DNA of 64,000 bases from Vitrella brassicaformis (taxonomy: Eukaryota > Sar > Vitrellaceae): the NCBI GenBank assembly GCA_001179505.1, contig CDMY01000098.1, positions 127,295-191,294 on the forward strand, given 5' to 3'. How positions within the stretch are numbered: position 1 is the first letter of the stretch; each line of letters starts with the position of its first letter. Under the pieces are notes generated by a model, which was given only the letters and a program-made list of their open reading frames with translations, did not search any database and was not told where the DNA came from. Both the position numbers and the translations under genes were made by a program. Shown piece by piece: positions 46,506-57,787 of the stretch.

Positions 46506-46907
46506 CGCCAGCCAGGGTGGACAGACAAGTGGATAGACCATATGGTTTGGTGTGTGGACTGACGGACGATTGATCGCATGTGTGTGTGATGTCAAAATTT
46601 CGATGCAATGTATTGCAATGGTCTGCATCATGATGTACTCAGATTCGTCCACAGTCCACCCCTAATCCACCTAATCCATCCATCCATCCACCCATCACCA
46701 TAAATACATCACCCCAATGTGCCTAGGCCACAGAACGCATAGATCCACCCGCCCCGCCCCGCCAGCGGCACACAGACACACACACTCACACTCACAAACA
46801 CACTTGTACAGAAAAAGGGCGTCGATGCACTGAGTGCATCGCGCCCACCCGTCCACCGCATCATGTGATCGTCAGACACATCCTCCCTCTCCATTCGTCA
46901 AGCCACG
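46506..46907. other. Short convergent intergenic region
   Basis: It holds the 3' ends of the Cys-rich protein gene (+) and the GST gene (-). It contains CCAT and CA-rich tracts (46670-46690, 46765-46800). No gene is seen. Confidence 0.6.
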
Positions 46908-48191
46908 TTAGACAGTTGCGAGGGCTCTCTGGAAGTACTGGTTCTTGAGCATGCCTGCACACACACACACACACACACACAGGTGTGAATCTAATCTCAC
47001 ACTCCATCCCTCTCCCTCTGCTGTGCAGTGCAGTGCAGTGCTCACCCTTGTACATCTCCACGAATTGTTCCTTCTTGCCCATGGTCTCTTGCACACTCTT
47101 GACCGTCAGCATCTTCTTGTACCACGCCAGAAAGGCCCGGGACCCCTTCAGCAGCTCCTCCCAGCCAACCTTCTTGAAGGCCCCGTGTGTGGCCGCCGCA
47201 CGCTCCACAAACGGGAAAAGGGCGATGTCGGCCAACGTCATCTTGTCGCCGACGAACCAGCTCGACTTGGAGGCGTTGGCCTTGAGCATCATCTCGAGGA
47301 AGGCGATCTCATCCATCAGTTTCTGCTTGAGCATTGCCTCTTTCTTGGGCTTGTTGCAGCTGAGGTAGAGGTAGAAGGCCTTGACGAAGGCGTCGACTCG
47401 CTGCATGACGATGCGCATCCTGGCCCGCTGCTGCAGGTCTGCCGGCATGAGAGAGCTGCAACCAACACAGACCCGGTGCATTCAAACATGCACGCACTCA
47501 CGCGCACATTGTGTGGTCACTGTGGTGTCACATTTCACCTCTGGAATGTCTCAGCGAGGTACTCGTTGCACACATTCGACTCGTATACGACATCATCGAA
47601 GTACTGGACCACAGGCACCTTGCCTGCAACACACACAGACACACATGCACACACACAGACACATAGAGAGCGCCGGACAGGACGTATGCGTGTGGCCACA
47701 TCGCCCCTTTCGCGCACGCACCATTTGGGTTCATCTGTTTGAACCATGCCTCCTTGTTGTCCTTGCCAAGCACCACATCCTTGTGCTCGTACCTGAGGGA
47801 GGAGCAAAGGCAAACCACATCTATCCACACTCACACACATGCAGCCAGCAATCACGCTTACGGCACGCCGAGCTCCTTGAGCACTATCCACGTTCTCTGC
47901 GCATACGGACACCCTGCACACACACACACATCCATCCATCCATCCATTCACAGACCTCCCCAGGCACCATCAGATAGATCTGTTACGTCCGTTCGTGTAG
48001 AACTTGAGCTGCGGCAGGCTCTTCAGCTCTCGCTGGTCACTGTTGCTCTCCACCGCAGCTGCAGGGGCAGGGGCAGCCACGGTTGCTGGCGGTTTCAACG
48101 CCGCTGCTGCTGGCTGAGAGCGCCTTCCGATGGCGTCGCAAGCTATGATGAGCACGGAAATGACCACCAATGAAGCAAACCCACCCATCAT
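46908..48191 (-). CDS. Glutathione S-transferase, omega-like, with signal peptide
   Basis: Six exons in phase: 48191-47987, 47913-47862, 47792-47722, 47623-47539, 47455-47046 and 46954-46908, giving 289 residues. The leader MMGGFASLVVISVLIIACDA is hydrophobic and is followed by an Ala/Pro linker. The thioredoxin-fold half has LKFYTNGRCPYAQRTWIVLK (catalytic Cys about residue 70, as in omega-class CPxAQR), GKVPVVQYFDDVVYESNVC and NEYLAETF. The helical half has DKMTLADIALFPFVERAAA. Omega enzymes act as thiol transferases or dehydroascorbate reductases. The leader suggests ER, secretory or plastid targeting; chromerid plastid proteins enter through a signal peptide, so plastid location is possible. 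An in-frame upstream ATG at 48356 would overlap the opposing gene and was not chosen. Confidence 0.85.
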
Positions 48192-48343
48192 CTTGCTTGG
48201 ACGTGAGAAAAGAGAAGCAAAGATGGAAAAGTGCTCAGCGCGCAGATTGGCGATCGGTGTCGGGAATGGGTCATTTCCTTCTCCCGTTGCCGATGCTCTC
48301 CGTCCTGCCTGTGTGATCCTCAGTGTATGTGCAGCAGCCGCAT
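48192..48343. promoter_or_regulatory. Divergent promoter interval (GST / multispan Cys-rich protein)
   Basis: 152 bases lie between the two chosen ATGs. The interval is free of microsatellites. No canonical promoter motif stands out. Confidence 0.4.
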
Positions 48344-51300
48344 ATGGTCTATTCATCGGTCTTCTTCATCGCCCTCTTTTTCTCGGCTGCGGGATCTTCA
48401 CTCCTTGAACGCATTCTGCAGCCTCTCAATGAGACGGATCCATCCAGTGCCACCGAGCTGTGTCCACTCGGGTACAGACGAGTGGATTCCGAGTGTGAGC
48501 CTTGCGCGCGAGGTATGGCACACAGACAGACACAGCACCAGACAGGGCACACATCAGCGCACGTGGCATGCGTGTCCGTGCAGGGTCGTTCAAGAGCGAG
48601 CTCGGACCGGGCCCCTGCACTCCCTGCCGCAATGAGAAATTCACTTCCCTTCCCGGCTCAGTTTCGGAGGCAGACTGCTTCTGCAATCCAGGATACATCA
48701 CGTACGCAATCCAGCTTCCCCCTCCCCCGTCTATGCAGACACACCTCTCTCTTCCTCTGTGCAGGAATCGCAACGACAGTCAGTGCTACGAGTGTGAAGG
48801 GGGTCTCGACTGCTCGGAGCCCTTCCCGTTCCACCCCCGCGTGGAGCCTGGCTACTACCAGCTTGAGGTCACTCTCTCCATCCTTCCTGAACACGTCCAT
48901 CAAGATGAGCATGAGCAGGATCGCGATGTGAGGACGCAGCGATGGGAGTGGAATGCTAGCCATTACATTGCGCTGCCGAAGCTCGCTGAACTAGGAAGGC
49001 CGGTCGGCAACGATACCTACACACGAAAAATGACCTCGTAAGCACACGACGCCAAAAGCGCAGCTAACAGGACAGCCACGGGAGTGGAGGGCAGTCACTT
49101 GTGGCGTCATGTGTGTGCCGACATATATAGGTATGATGCGGGTATCACGGCGTTGCCCGTTGTTGTGGAGTGTCTTGCGCGCGATGCCTGTCTGGGGACC
49201 GATCCTGACACAGGACTCAATTTGTGCAAGGTAGGTATGGTAGGTATGGGTATGTCGAGCGATGCCTACACGTGTTGCTGTTGGTTGGTGTGTATGCGTG
49301 CGCTGCAGAAGGGTCAGCATGGTTTTCTGTGCGGTGCCTGTGAGGGTCACTATACGCGTACAAGCCCATTCTATTCATGCGCCACGTGCAACACTTATGC
49401 TCAGAGCATGGCCGCAATAGTCGTCGCGAACTTCGTGGCCCTCGGCTTCATATTCGGCTTGACGTTTCTCTCGCAACGGTGAGATGAATGAGTGGCAGGC
49501 TGTGTGCGTGAAGCGAGCCCTTTCCGTGTAGCACTGCTGCGCTCCCCCGTGCGCGCATTCACTCGATGCTAATCAAGATGGGACTCGTTCATCTTACAGC
49601 GGTACAAGGAGAAAATGGCGAAACACATGAGTCTCTCCCTTTTGTGTCATTCTCTGCCTTTACTCAGATGAATTGCCTGGCACAATTCGGAATCTACACT
49701 GCCGATATACAGTGGCCCACATGGGCGGCAGCCACGCTCGCAAATCTGTTTACATGGGACGGGGGCCTGCCGGCAGCGTACGGCGACTGGGAGTGCCTCT
49801 TTCGACCTCGCTTTGGTGAAAATGCCTTGCTATGGCGGCACGCATTATGGGTCATCTGGCCGGCAGTCTGGCTACTCGCTGTTACCATGACAGGTTTGTG
49901 GACATATCACAGACAATGCGTGAAGTACAAGTGGACAGCGCCCTTTGTGTACCTAATGTGTGTATCGCAGGGGGCATTGGTATTCTTGTTCGTTACTGTC
50001 TGTTGCTGCTGCCGACTTGGCGTGGCAAACATTCATCGTACAGGTAAGAATATGTGAGCATGAGTGCGCATGAGATACAGTGTATACAGTGTATATAATC
50101 ATGTGACGAACGGTATTCTATCCGTCTCTCCCTTTGCACCTGATCGGTGGAAGCGCTACTACAACCGCTACCACTCCAAAGTGTCCCTCCATCCACAAGG
50201 ACAAGCAAGGGCATGAATCAGCTGCTGACCATCGTCGATATGAGTCCAAGCCATCGGTATCGACGGCCCCATCCCTGTCCAAAAGTGAGAATGTCCCTTC
50301 GAGCAGCGACCAACCGCTCCTCAACCGCAGCACAGATAACGCAGTGAATAGCGGGATGGACAAAGATGGCAATATAGTGGTGGCTCTTTCGATGCCTCAC
50401 GAGGAGACAAAGAGGAGAGCAGTGCGCACAATTGGAGCGCTAGGCATATTCCAGGTACTACTACAATGGCTGCCCATTCGTTGAACGAATCATTTTATGC
50501 AGATAAGTGCTAATATGGGTTTGTGGCGCTCGATATTTTTGTTCCTGGGACAATGTTGGCTCTTGTGGATTGTCACGTGGACATTCGCACACCCCAGTAT
50601 GTATGAAGTCGATGCACATAGACGATTGAAAGCGATCTCCTTGTCTGCATTGTGTTTCTTAGCTGTTACAAGGAACACTCTTGAATTACTACGGTGAGGG
50701 ACTATGCGTTGGACTGTACCTTTCTTGTGCATATTTTGTGTTGTCTCCTGTAGATGTCATACGGCTCCGTGGCTGAAGCCCGAATATACGACCAACACAA
50801 AATACGTCGCCATGGACGTTCTTGCTTTCGCAAAGCGAAGACTTGCCATCAATCCCAATATCATCTGTTTGTAAGGATCACTTCATCACACTCATCACGT
50901 GGCTCGGCTAGCTATTGTCTCTCTTTAATGCATGTCTTACAGCGAGAAAGAGCATAAGCTTTTTGGGCTTGTTGGTCTTGTGGGATTTCTTGGTTGGTCC
51001 GTTTTTCCGGTGTTTGTACTAATAACGGTTCTGTGCCGAGAACGATCGCGTTTCCGATTGCCGGAAACCAGACAACGATTCGGCTTTCTGTACAATGTAA
51101 GATGACGGCGTGTGACGGCGTATGTGTATGCACTCAGTATTCTAGAGACTCCTTTTCTTTGTCTCTCTGTGTGTGTGCCAGGGGTAAGGGATAAATCTAT
51201 ATTTCGGACGCCACATGATTTTAATCTTTCTTCTCCCTTTAGCTACCGTCCCGGCTTCTTTTTCTGGGATGCAGCTTATGCGCTGCACCGAGTGGCGGTC

Positions 51301-53569
51301 TTATTGATAGCGCAGACGGTGGTAGGTGATCCCTCCTTTCAGCTGCTGGCGTGGGCTGTGGTGGCCATCGGTTCACTCATTGTCCAGCTCACCGTGCGCC
51401 CCTTCGATCATCGCAAGTTGAACATCCTCAATCGAATGGAAGAGCAGGGGTAAGTGCATGTGATGCGGCGGACTTCTCTTACAGCTCTCATGTGTCATCG
51501 ATTGGTTGCTCTGTTTTGTTCCAGTCTGGTTATATGGACAGCATCTATTGTTCTGATGGAAGTGGTCGTCATCATTAATTGGAGCCGCACACTCAACGCC
51601 CTCATAGTCATTATTGTGGCCGCACTCAACATTGTCCACTACATCAACATACTTTTGCTTGTTGTCCCTCAATTCCGACGCTCACTGGTATATGCGGCAT
51701 ACCAGTATGCTTACGGTGGTAAGACAGGAGATCTGATGAAGAAAAAGGAGATGCATCAAGATGTGTCTATCGCATGCATGCGTGTAGCCGTTGATGGCGT
51801 TCTCTGCTGTCGTGCTGGCATTATTTACCTACTGTTGAAGTGGCCGTGGACGTATCTAATTGGCAGAGACGCGAAGTGTCGCGAAGGTGTGCCGAGGGTG
51901 TTTATCAACTATACCACCGGATACCTTGACCTCCGCCAGGGCCGCAACAGAATGAACACACGCACGTAATACCATACGTAGAGACAGAGATCCGCTACAC
52001 AAACACTCGGATGCCTACCTTATATTACTCTTTTCACTTTTGTGGTAGAATATCGTGTTGCCCTCTGAGCGTTGAGGCGATGCTGAAGAGTCTCTCACTA
52101 GGCGGCAGGGCCGCTGAAGTGGGAGTAGGAGTAGGAGTCATGCGGATGACTGCACATGCCATGCAGGATGCCATTGAGCTACTGCAGATACACGAAATAC
52201 CCCCAGGTAGGTATGGAGGGTAGAAAATCGAAGGAAGCTAGGTTTCTTCTTTCTCTGGCTGTAGATCTGTCAGAGTTCTTTTGGAGCCAGGCTTTTTTGT
52301 TCCACGCATTGCGTATGAAAATCGTGAAGGACCGAGAGGACCCTACAAGTGAGTGAGCTAGAATACGCAAGTAAAAGGGTGAGAGTCATCTCTTCTGTTT
52401 ACAGAGGACCGAATGATTGTCATGCCACACCCTATCGAGGACAGCAAACAAGTAACGGACTTCCACAGACACGAAGAAGCCCACGCAAGTGACCAAATGT
52501 ATCTCACGTGTTTCGCTTTTCTATAGGGTTTCCGTCAGATGAGCATTGAAGAGACGTCTCAGGCGATGAAAGAGGAGGCGGTCAAACAGGCCTCTCTGCT
52601 CCTCCAGGTCAAGGCAGCCAAGGCAGCAGAGAGCCATGGAGAACGCTCATTGCACAATGCCGGCCGAATTGTATCTCCCGTCGACCTCCCCGATGGATCG
52701 ACGGACAGCACAGCCTACCAGGCGGCAGCCGAAGGGCAGTGCAGAACAAGGTCAGGCATGGGCTTGAAACAACGCATGTCAGTTGTTGGTTATCTGCATG
52801 TATGAACAATGGTAGGCCCATTATTGTTGGCGTCCCGCTTGATGACTTCGAGGCAAGCAAACAGAATGAGGCGCCTCTTAGGGATGAATGGCTCCTTGCC
52901 TTCTTCCCTTTTAGTTGAATCTATCTTATGTGGTTGACGAGCTCGTCACTCGGCAGCAGCAGCACGAGGAGACACTGCGGGGCCAAAGATTGCTCGCCAC
53001 GACGGAGGGGGTCGCCAGAGAAGACGATGGGAAGCCGGGCGGCTGGATGGGCCTCTACTTGGCCTTCAGACAGGCCAAACAGAAACTGATCCAAACTGGA
53101 ACTGACCCGGTGATAGACACACAATGCGATCGCGTTGAAAGACCGATGCACTCTTGTCATCTGTTCGTCTTCTCTTGGCGTGTAGGAGGATGTGCCTGCT
53201 GCATTGGCCACTTATGCGTCTCAGAAGGACTACATCCCCCTCTCCTCCCCTCATGACGTGTCCCAGCCTCGACCATCGGCCTCCAACGCCAGCATCACAT
53301 CTGAGGGCTCGCCATCGATGCCCCGCTGCTCGTCTCCCTCGATGCAACACCACCCCTTCTCCAGCATGCGACTGCAGGCCATCCCTCAGCCATCTGACGA
53401 TATTGGATCGGGCCGGCAGAGAGGCAGCCCTCCGAGAACATCCAGCAGTATGTTCGAGTCGAGGGACTTTAAGAATTTCGCAGAGGCCGTCTATCGCGAC
53501 ATCGCAGGGCCCGTTACGATCCGCAGGACGATAAGGCGAAGCAAGAGCAAGCCGAACTGGGGTGACTGA
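48344..53569 (+). CDS. Cys-rich ectodomain, multispan membrane protein (GCC2/GCC3-like)
   Basis: ATG 48344 opens with a signal peptide (MVYSSVFFIALFFSAAGS). Cys-rich exons follow: CPLGYRRVDSECEPCARG, ELGPGPCTPCRNEKFTSLPG, CFCNPGYIT, QCYECEGGLDCSEPFP and GFLCGACEGHYTR with FYSCATC, a spacing like the ephrin-receptor-type GCC2/GCC3 repeats. Many hydrophobic segments then occur, for example AAIVVANFVALGFIFGLTF, LWVIWPAVWLLAVTMTGLW, YRPGFFFWDAAYALHRVAVL, AWAVVAIGSLIVQLTVRPF and LIVIIVAALNIVHYINILLL. The C-terminus (52550-53569) is a cytoplasmic-looking Ser-rich tail ending RRTIRRSKSKPNWGD. Proteins of this layout are common in alveolates and resemble receptors or channels; the function is unknown. 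About 18 exons; internal borders are approximate. Introns here lack the TG/AC microsatellites seen elsewhere. Confidence 0.72.
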
Positions 53570-54736
53570 CTTCATTGCTCTTCGTCTCTGTGTGTGTTTT
53601 TCGCTTTTGTGTGACGGTCGGTTGGTTTATTCACAGCCAGAGGCGATACGTGGACACATGCGTATATGGAAGTCGGTGTCTTGATCGGCAGCTACATGCA
53701 TGTGGCGCGATTGTCGCGCCCAATGTGTGGATGTTGCCGTGTGTGTGTATTTTTATGCGGCCATGGCGCACCAGCCGTATTGGCCGAATAGTGGCCTTTT
53801 TTTCTTCCCATTTGTGCATCACTTGCATGTGTTTGGTCGACCGACTGTGGTACTTACAGCCGCAAGACGATGAGGTATGTTGTTCGCGCCATACGTGCCT
53901 TCATTGCGAACACCGTGACAAACAACGGTCTTCATCACAGCACGCAGAAGTCCAAACCACGAAGCTTGCAGCGACACTGAGATCTGTCGCCGTTCTCACG
54001 TATGCGCCCGTCGACAGAGGGGCAGTCGACATGGGCACACGCAGAGACCGGCAACAAATCCAAGAGGACCACGAGACAAGGCTGCACAGACGGCATGGAC
54101 ACACACAGACGTGGCGTACCAAACCAAAAGGAAACGAACGAAGCCATACGAAGCCATCAATGCATTGCAAGCACAATGACAGACAGACAGACAGCCAGTC
54201 AGTCAACCGATCTTACGTACGTGCCATGAATGCAATGAACGCATCTCTGTCTGTCTGTCTGTCTGGTCTGCTCGTACTCTGCTGTCCTGTCCTGTGTGCA
54301 CACGTGTGTGTGCTGTGTGTGATATCATCCCTTTCCGTCCGCTGCGATGCCCTGTGTGTGTTCGCTCCAAGAAAGTGTTGCATCCGTCAAGTCAATGAAT
54401 GGCTCGCAGACACACACACACACACACAAAGACAAACAAACAGCCAGCCAGCCAGACACACGGAACAAGCAGAGACAGACAGACAGACCAACCTCTCTCC
54501 CTCTCCCTCTCCCCTCCCCTTCCCGATGGATGTGATAGGATGGCTGCCCCTCCCTCCGCTTATGCTATGCACACACCCGAGATGACGTTAGTGGATGGAT
54601 GGATGCATGGATGAATGTGTCGACAGGTGGCTCGATAATGGCACCTGACAGACACAGCGCACACAAACACCCCCCACACACCACCAATACACACCTGCGG
54701 GATGACACTGGTGGTGGTACTGACCTTTCGCGATAT
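53570..54736. other. Intergenic, microsatellite-rich
   Basis: No gene is supported; a long plus-strand open frame at 53575-54585 is low complexity at its end and lacks codon character. It includes (GACA)n at 54178-54195, (TGTC)n at 54247-54263, (AC)n near 54410-54428 and (GGAT)n at 54592-54612. Confidence 0.55.
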
Positions 54737-57338
54737 CTACGATAGGCCTGACGGCTCGCTGCCGGTGCTGTCCTCCACCATGCTGCCAAGCGACGCAGAG
54801 GCCTGCTCTGGCACAGCAGCAGCCACGTTCGCAGCTTCAGCGGCCACGTGGGCAGCGACAGCGGCAGCTATGTGCTCGTCCTCGACAGCGGACTCGGACA
54901 ACACCATCTCCAGAGCCTCTGCATTGCCCGACACATCAGCCACGACAGCACCACCACCACCACCCCCACCAGTGGCAGCAGCGTGAGCAGCAGCGACGAG
55001 GTGAAATGGGCATGGTGGCGATCTGAGAACAATGCATCAATAGTCGGCGCAGCACACACACACACAACCAGAAAAGAGGTTTCTTTCGTGCCGTGTTCAC
55101 TCTGTCTGTCTGTCTGTCTGCATGTGTTCCCCTCCCCAGCCACTCACGGTGATGCATCGAGGTCCGGCAGGGCCAGCGATGGCATCCCCGAACTATTTAT
55201 CCCGATCCATCTATCCAGCCATCCACCCACCAATGCGCAAACAACACATCACATAACATCACATCCGCCATGCCGAGGCCGTGCTGTCTTGTGTTGTGTT
55301 GTGTTGTCCACTCACAATTGGTCGTCCGCCGCAGCCGGCACCTCAGGCGACCCCTCAGACGGCTCCACATGTGTGGAGCCGTACTCTGGCTCCGGCCCCT
55401 CCTCTCCTTCGGGCGGTATGTACGGCGCCCACGGCAGCGGAATGGCAGGTGCCTGGGGAGGCGGCACCCACGGCAATGGGATGGCCGGGGCCTGGGGCGG
55501 CGGCGCGTAGGGCAGGGGAATGGCCTGGTTCGGGTTGGCTGGGAGGGGGGCCGTGGGGGGCGGCTGTGGCGGTGGTGGCGCTGGGGCTGGTCCGGGAGGG
55601 ACTGGCTGGGGAGGAGCGCCAAATGCCGCGCCATACCCCGGAATGCCATCCATAGTGTCGGGATCGACCCACCAGTCACCTCCCTCCCCTCCGAAAAAAC
55701 CCCACATGTCGTCCAAACTGCAACCAAGCGCACACACACACACACACACATACATCCATCCATCCACCGTCGCATCCCTGTGCTCGTGTCACCTGTTTTC
55801 CGATACATCATCCGGCCAGAAAGCGCCGCCGAAGGGCACCCCCCCGCCAGGGGGCGATGGGTGAGGCGTGGGCGGCCGGTACGGCGGCATGCCCTCATAG
55901 AAATACGGCCTACACCAGCCAGCCACACACAACACAGATTAAAACACAGGTGCGTGGTTGTGTGCTTGTGTGTCTTGTCTGTCTTGTGGGGCTGTTGCTG
56001 CTGCTGCTGGTGCTGGTGCTGCTGGTCTTTGTTTGTTTACATCTTGCAGACGTCGCATTTCTTGGCGACGCTGCTGCGCGAGCTACGGCCTGAGAGCAAA
56101 CAACACGCACAGAGGCATCCACGAATGGATAAGTAGAGCACCCCCCGGTGTCATTGTGCATTGACGTACCGGGCGCCGGAGTCTTGATCCACTGTTCTAG
56201 GCACTTGGTGTGGACCCACTTGATGCTACCCTTACACCCACACGGTGCCACCAGCGGCCCGTCATCCGCGGCATCGGGGTCGTCCTGACACACACACACA
56301 CACACACACACACGATGGATGCCACCCACAATGATAATCGCTTCCTTCCAACGTACGTACCTCCGAGAGGCGACAGAAGCGGCAGGTCCTCTCCTCTTTC
56401 TCCAGCTCTCTCTCCCCCTCTACCTCCCCATCTCCCTCCCCCTCTCCCTCCCTAGTATCGGCCGTCTCGGTCACCTTGGCCATCCCATCCCGCCCACCCC
56501 TGGATCCGCCCAGCCGCAGACCGCCAAATGCCGCATGGAACAACCCACCCAAACCACCACCCTGCTGCTTCGACTGCTGCTTCTTGCTGGTGGCCGTGTT
56601 TGGCGGCGAGGGCGGCCATAGCCCCGGACACGGCGCCATCGTCGGAGGGTGCGATGGTTTGCTGCCTGGTGCAGGTGCCGGTGCTGGCGATGGCCCCTTG
56701 AAGGACGTCGAGCAGTGCGGCCCCGGCGCGTATGACTCGGGCGTCGGTGGGCTGCCTAGTGCAGGTGCCGGTGCTGGCGATGGCAATGGGTTGGGCGATG
56801 GCCCCTTGAAGGTGGACGAGTGCGGCCCCATCGACGGGTATGGCGGGACGAATGGCGGGCAGGGGGGCGGGGGAGGGTACCTGGGCGGGGGCAGGCCATG
56901 CGGATGGGAGTGGGGATTGAACTTCTGGGTGTACGGCAGGGGCTGGCTGGACGGAGCCGCCTGGTCAGGATGGGTTGCGTACTTGTTGGGGTACGGCACG
57001 CCCTTGGGTGGTGGTGCTGGCATCGTCGGCTGCATCCCGTGCTGCTGGTAGAGGGCGTGGAGGAAGGGCGAAGGGGCAGCGGGGGGAGGGCCATTGGGCA
57101 TCATCTTCTGCGCCTTCATTTTGGGCGACACGGGGGGAGGGAAGGCCGTCGGCGCCGGCTTCTCCTGGGCCACCTGAGGCTCGAGTGTGGCGCCGTAGCC
57201 ATGCATGTGGTGGGGGTAGAAGTAGAGAGGGTCACCATAGCCGTAGCTATGGTGATGGTGATGAAGATGGTGCGAAGAGGGCGGTCCGCGAGGCAGCGGT
57301 CTGCTGGGCGCCCCCGGATTGTACAGCGGCGGACGCAT
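54737..57338 (-). CDS. RING-CH (MARCH-type) E3 ubiquitin ligase
   Basis: The start at 57338 (MRPPLYNPGAPSRPLPRG) opens a Pro/His/Gly-rich exon to 56361 (326 codons), which ends with the first RING-CH half, EERTCRFCRLSE. The next exon (about 56286-56171) supplies DDGPLVAPCGCKGSIKWVH and TKCLEQWIKTPAP; the following one (about 56095-56045) gives SSVAKKCDVCK. Together these are the C4HC3 pattern of RING-CH domains, which recruit E2 enzymes and usually sit in membrane-bound ligases. Later exons (about 55912-55795, 55720-55315, 55195-55148 and 55029-54737) are Pro-rich and end Ala/Glu-rich (EALEMVLSESAVEDEH) at TAG. In the last exon another frame encodes a hydrophobic helix (LLLTLLPLVGVVVVVLSWLM), so the true C-terminus is uncertain. 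Possible upstream exons at 57450-57580 do not join in phase. Confidence 0.75.
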
Positions 57339-57787
57339 AGTATCGCAACAACTGCACACACACACACACACACACATTTCTGCAACTGGCAGTGGGGATG
57401 CATGCATTCCTCTCTCCATCAATGCGTTCTCTCACCTCGACAACCAAACCGGGAGGGCTCCTTATCCCTCACTGACACATTAGTGCGCTGAACAAGCTCC
57501 TCGCCGTCCCAGGAGGACTGGCTCGTCCGGTCTCGGTCACTTACTCACAGTTGGCCGCTCGAGAGGACGGCGGCTCATTAGATGATGAGTCCTCAACGCC
57601 GCCTGCCCTCTGCCGTCCTCCACAAAGCGCCGAAAAAAGGTCTCCAAGTTCCAAGGGTTTCTCAGGGTTTTAGGGTCCAGGATTCCGAGGATGAAGGAAA
57701 CGGCCGAAGCCGGCACCAGCTAGACGCCAACCTACACCAGGACGGAGGGAAAGATCTCATTCATGAACGGTGATTGATGGCGGATTG

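Noticed and set aside
48192-48356. Upstream ATG at 48356 as the GST start
   Set aside because: It would add a poorly ordered, Arg-rich stretch before a good signal peptide and overlap the opposing gene's signal-peptide codons.
53575-54585. Plus-strand open frame of over 300 codons after the multispan gene
   Set aside because: Begins without an ATG or acceptor, has irregular composition, and ends in microsatellite-derived residues.
57582-57773. Short plus-strand open frame just before the RAP gene
   Set aside because: Overlaps the probable 5' region of the RING-CH gene, lacks domain or splice support, and is followed by the better ATG at 57788.
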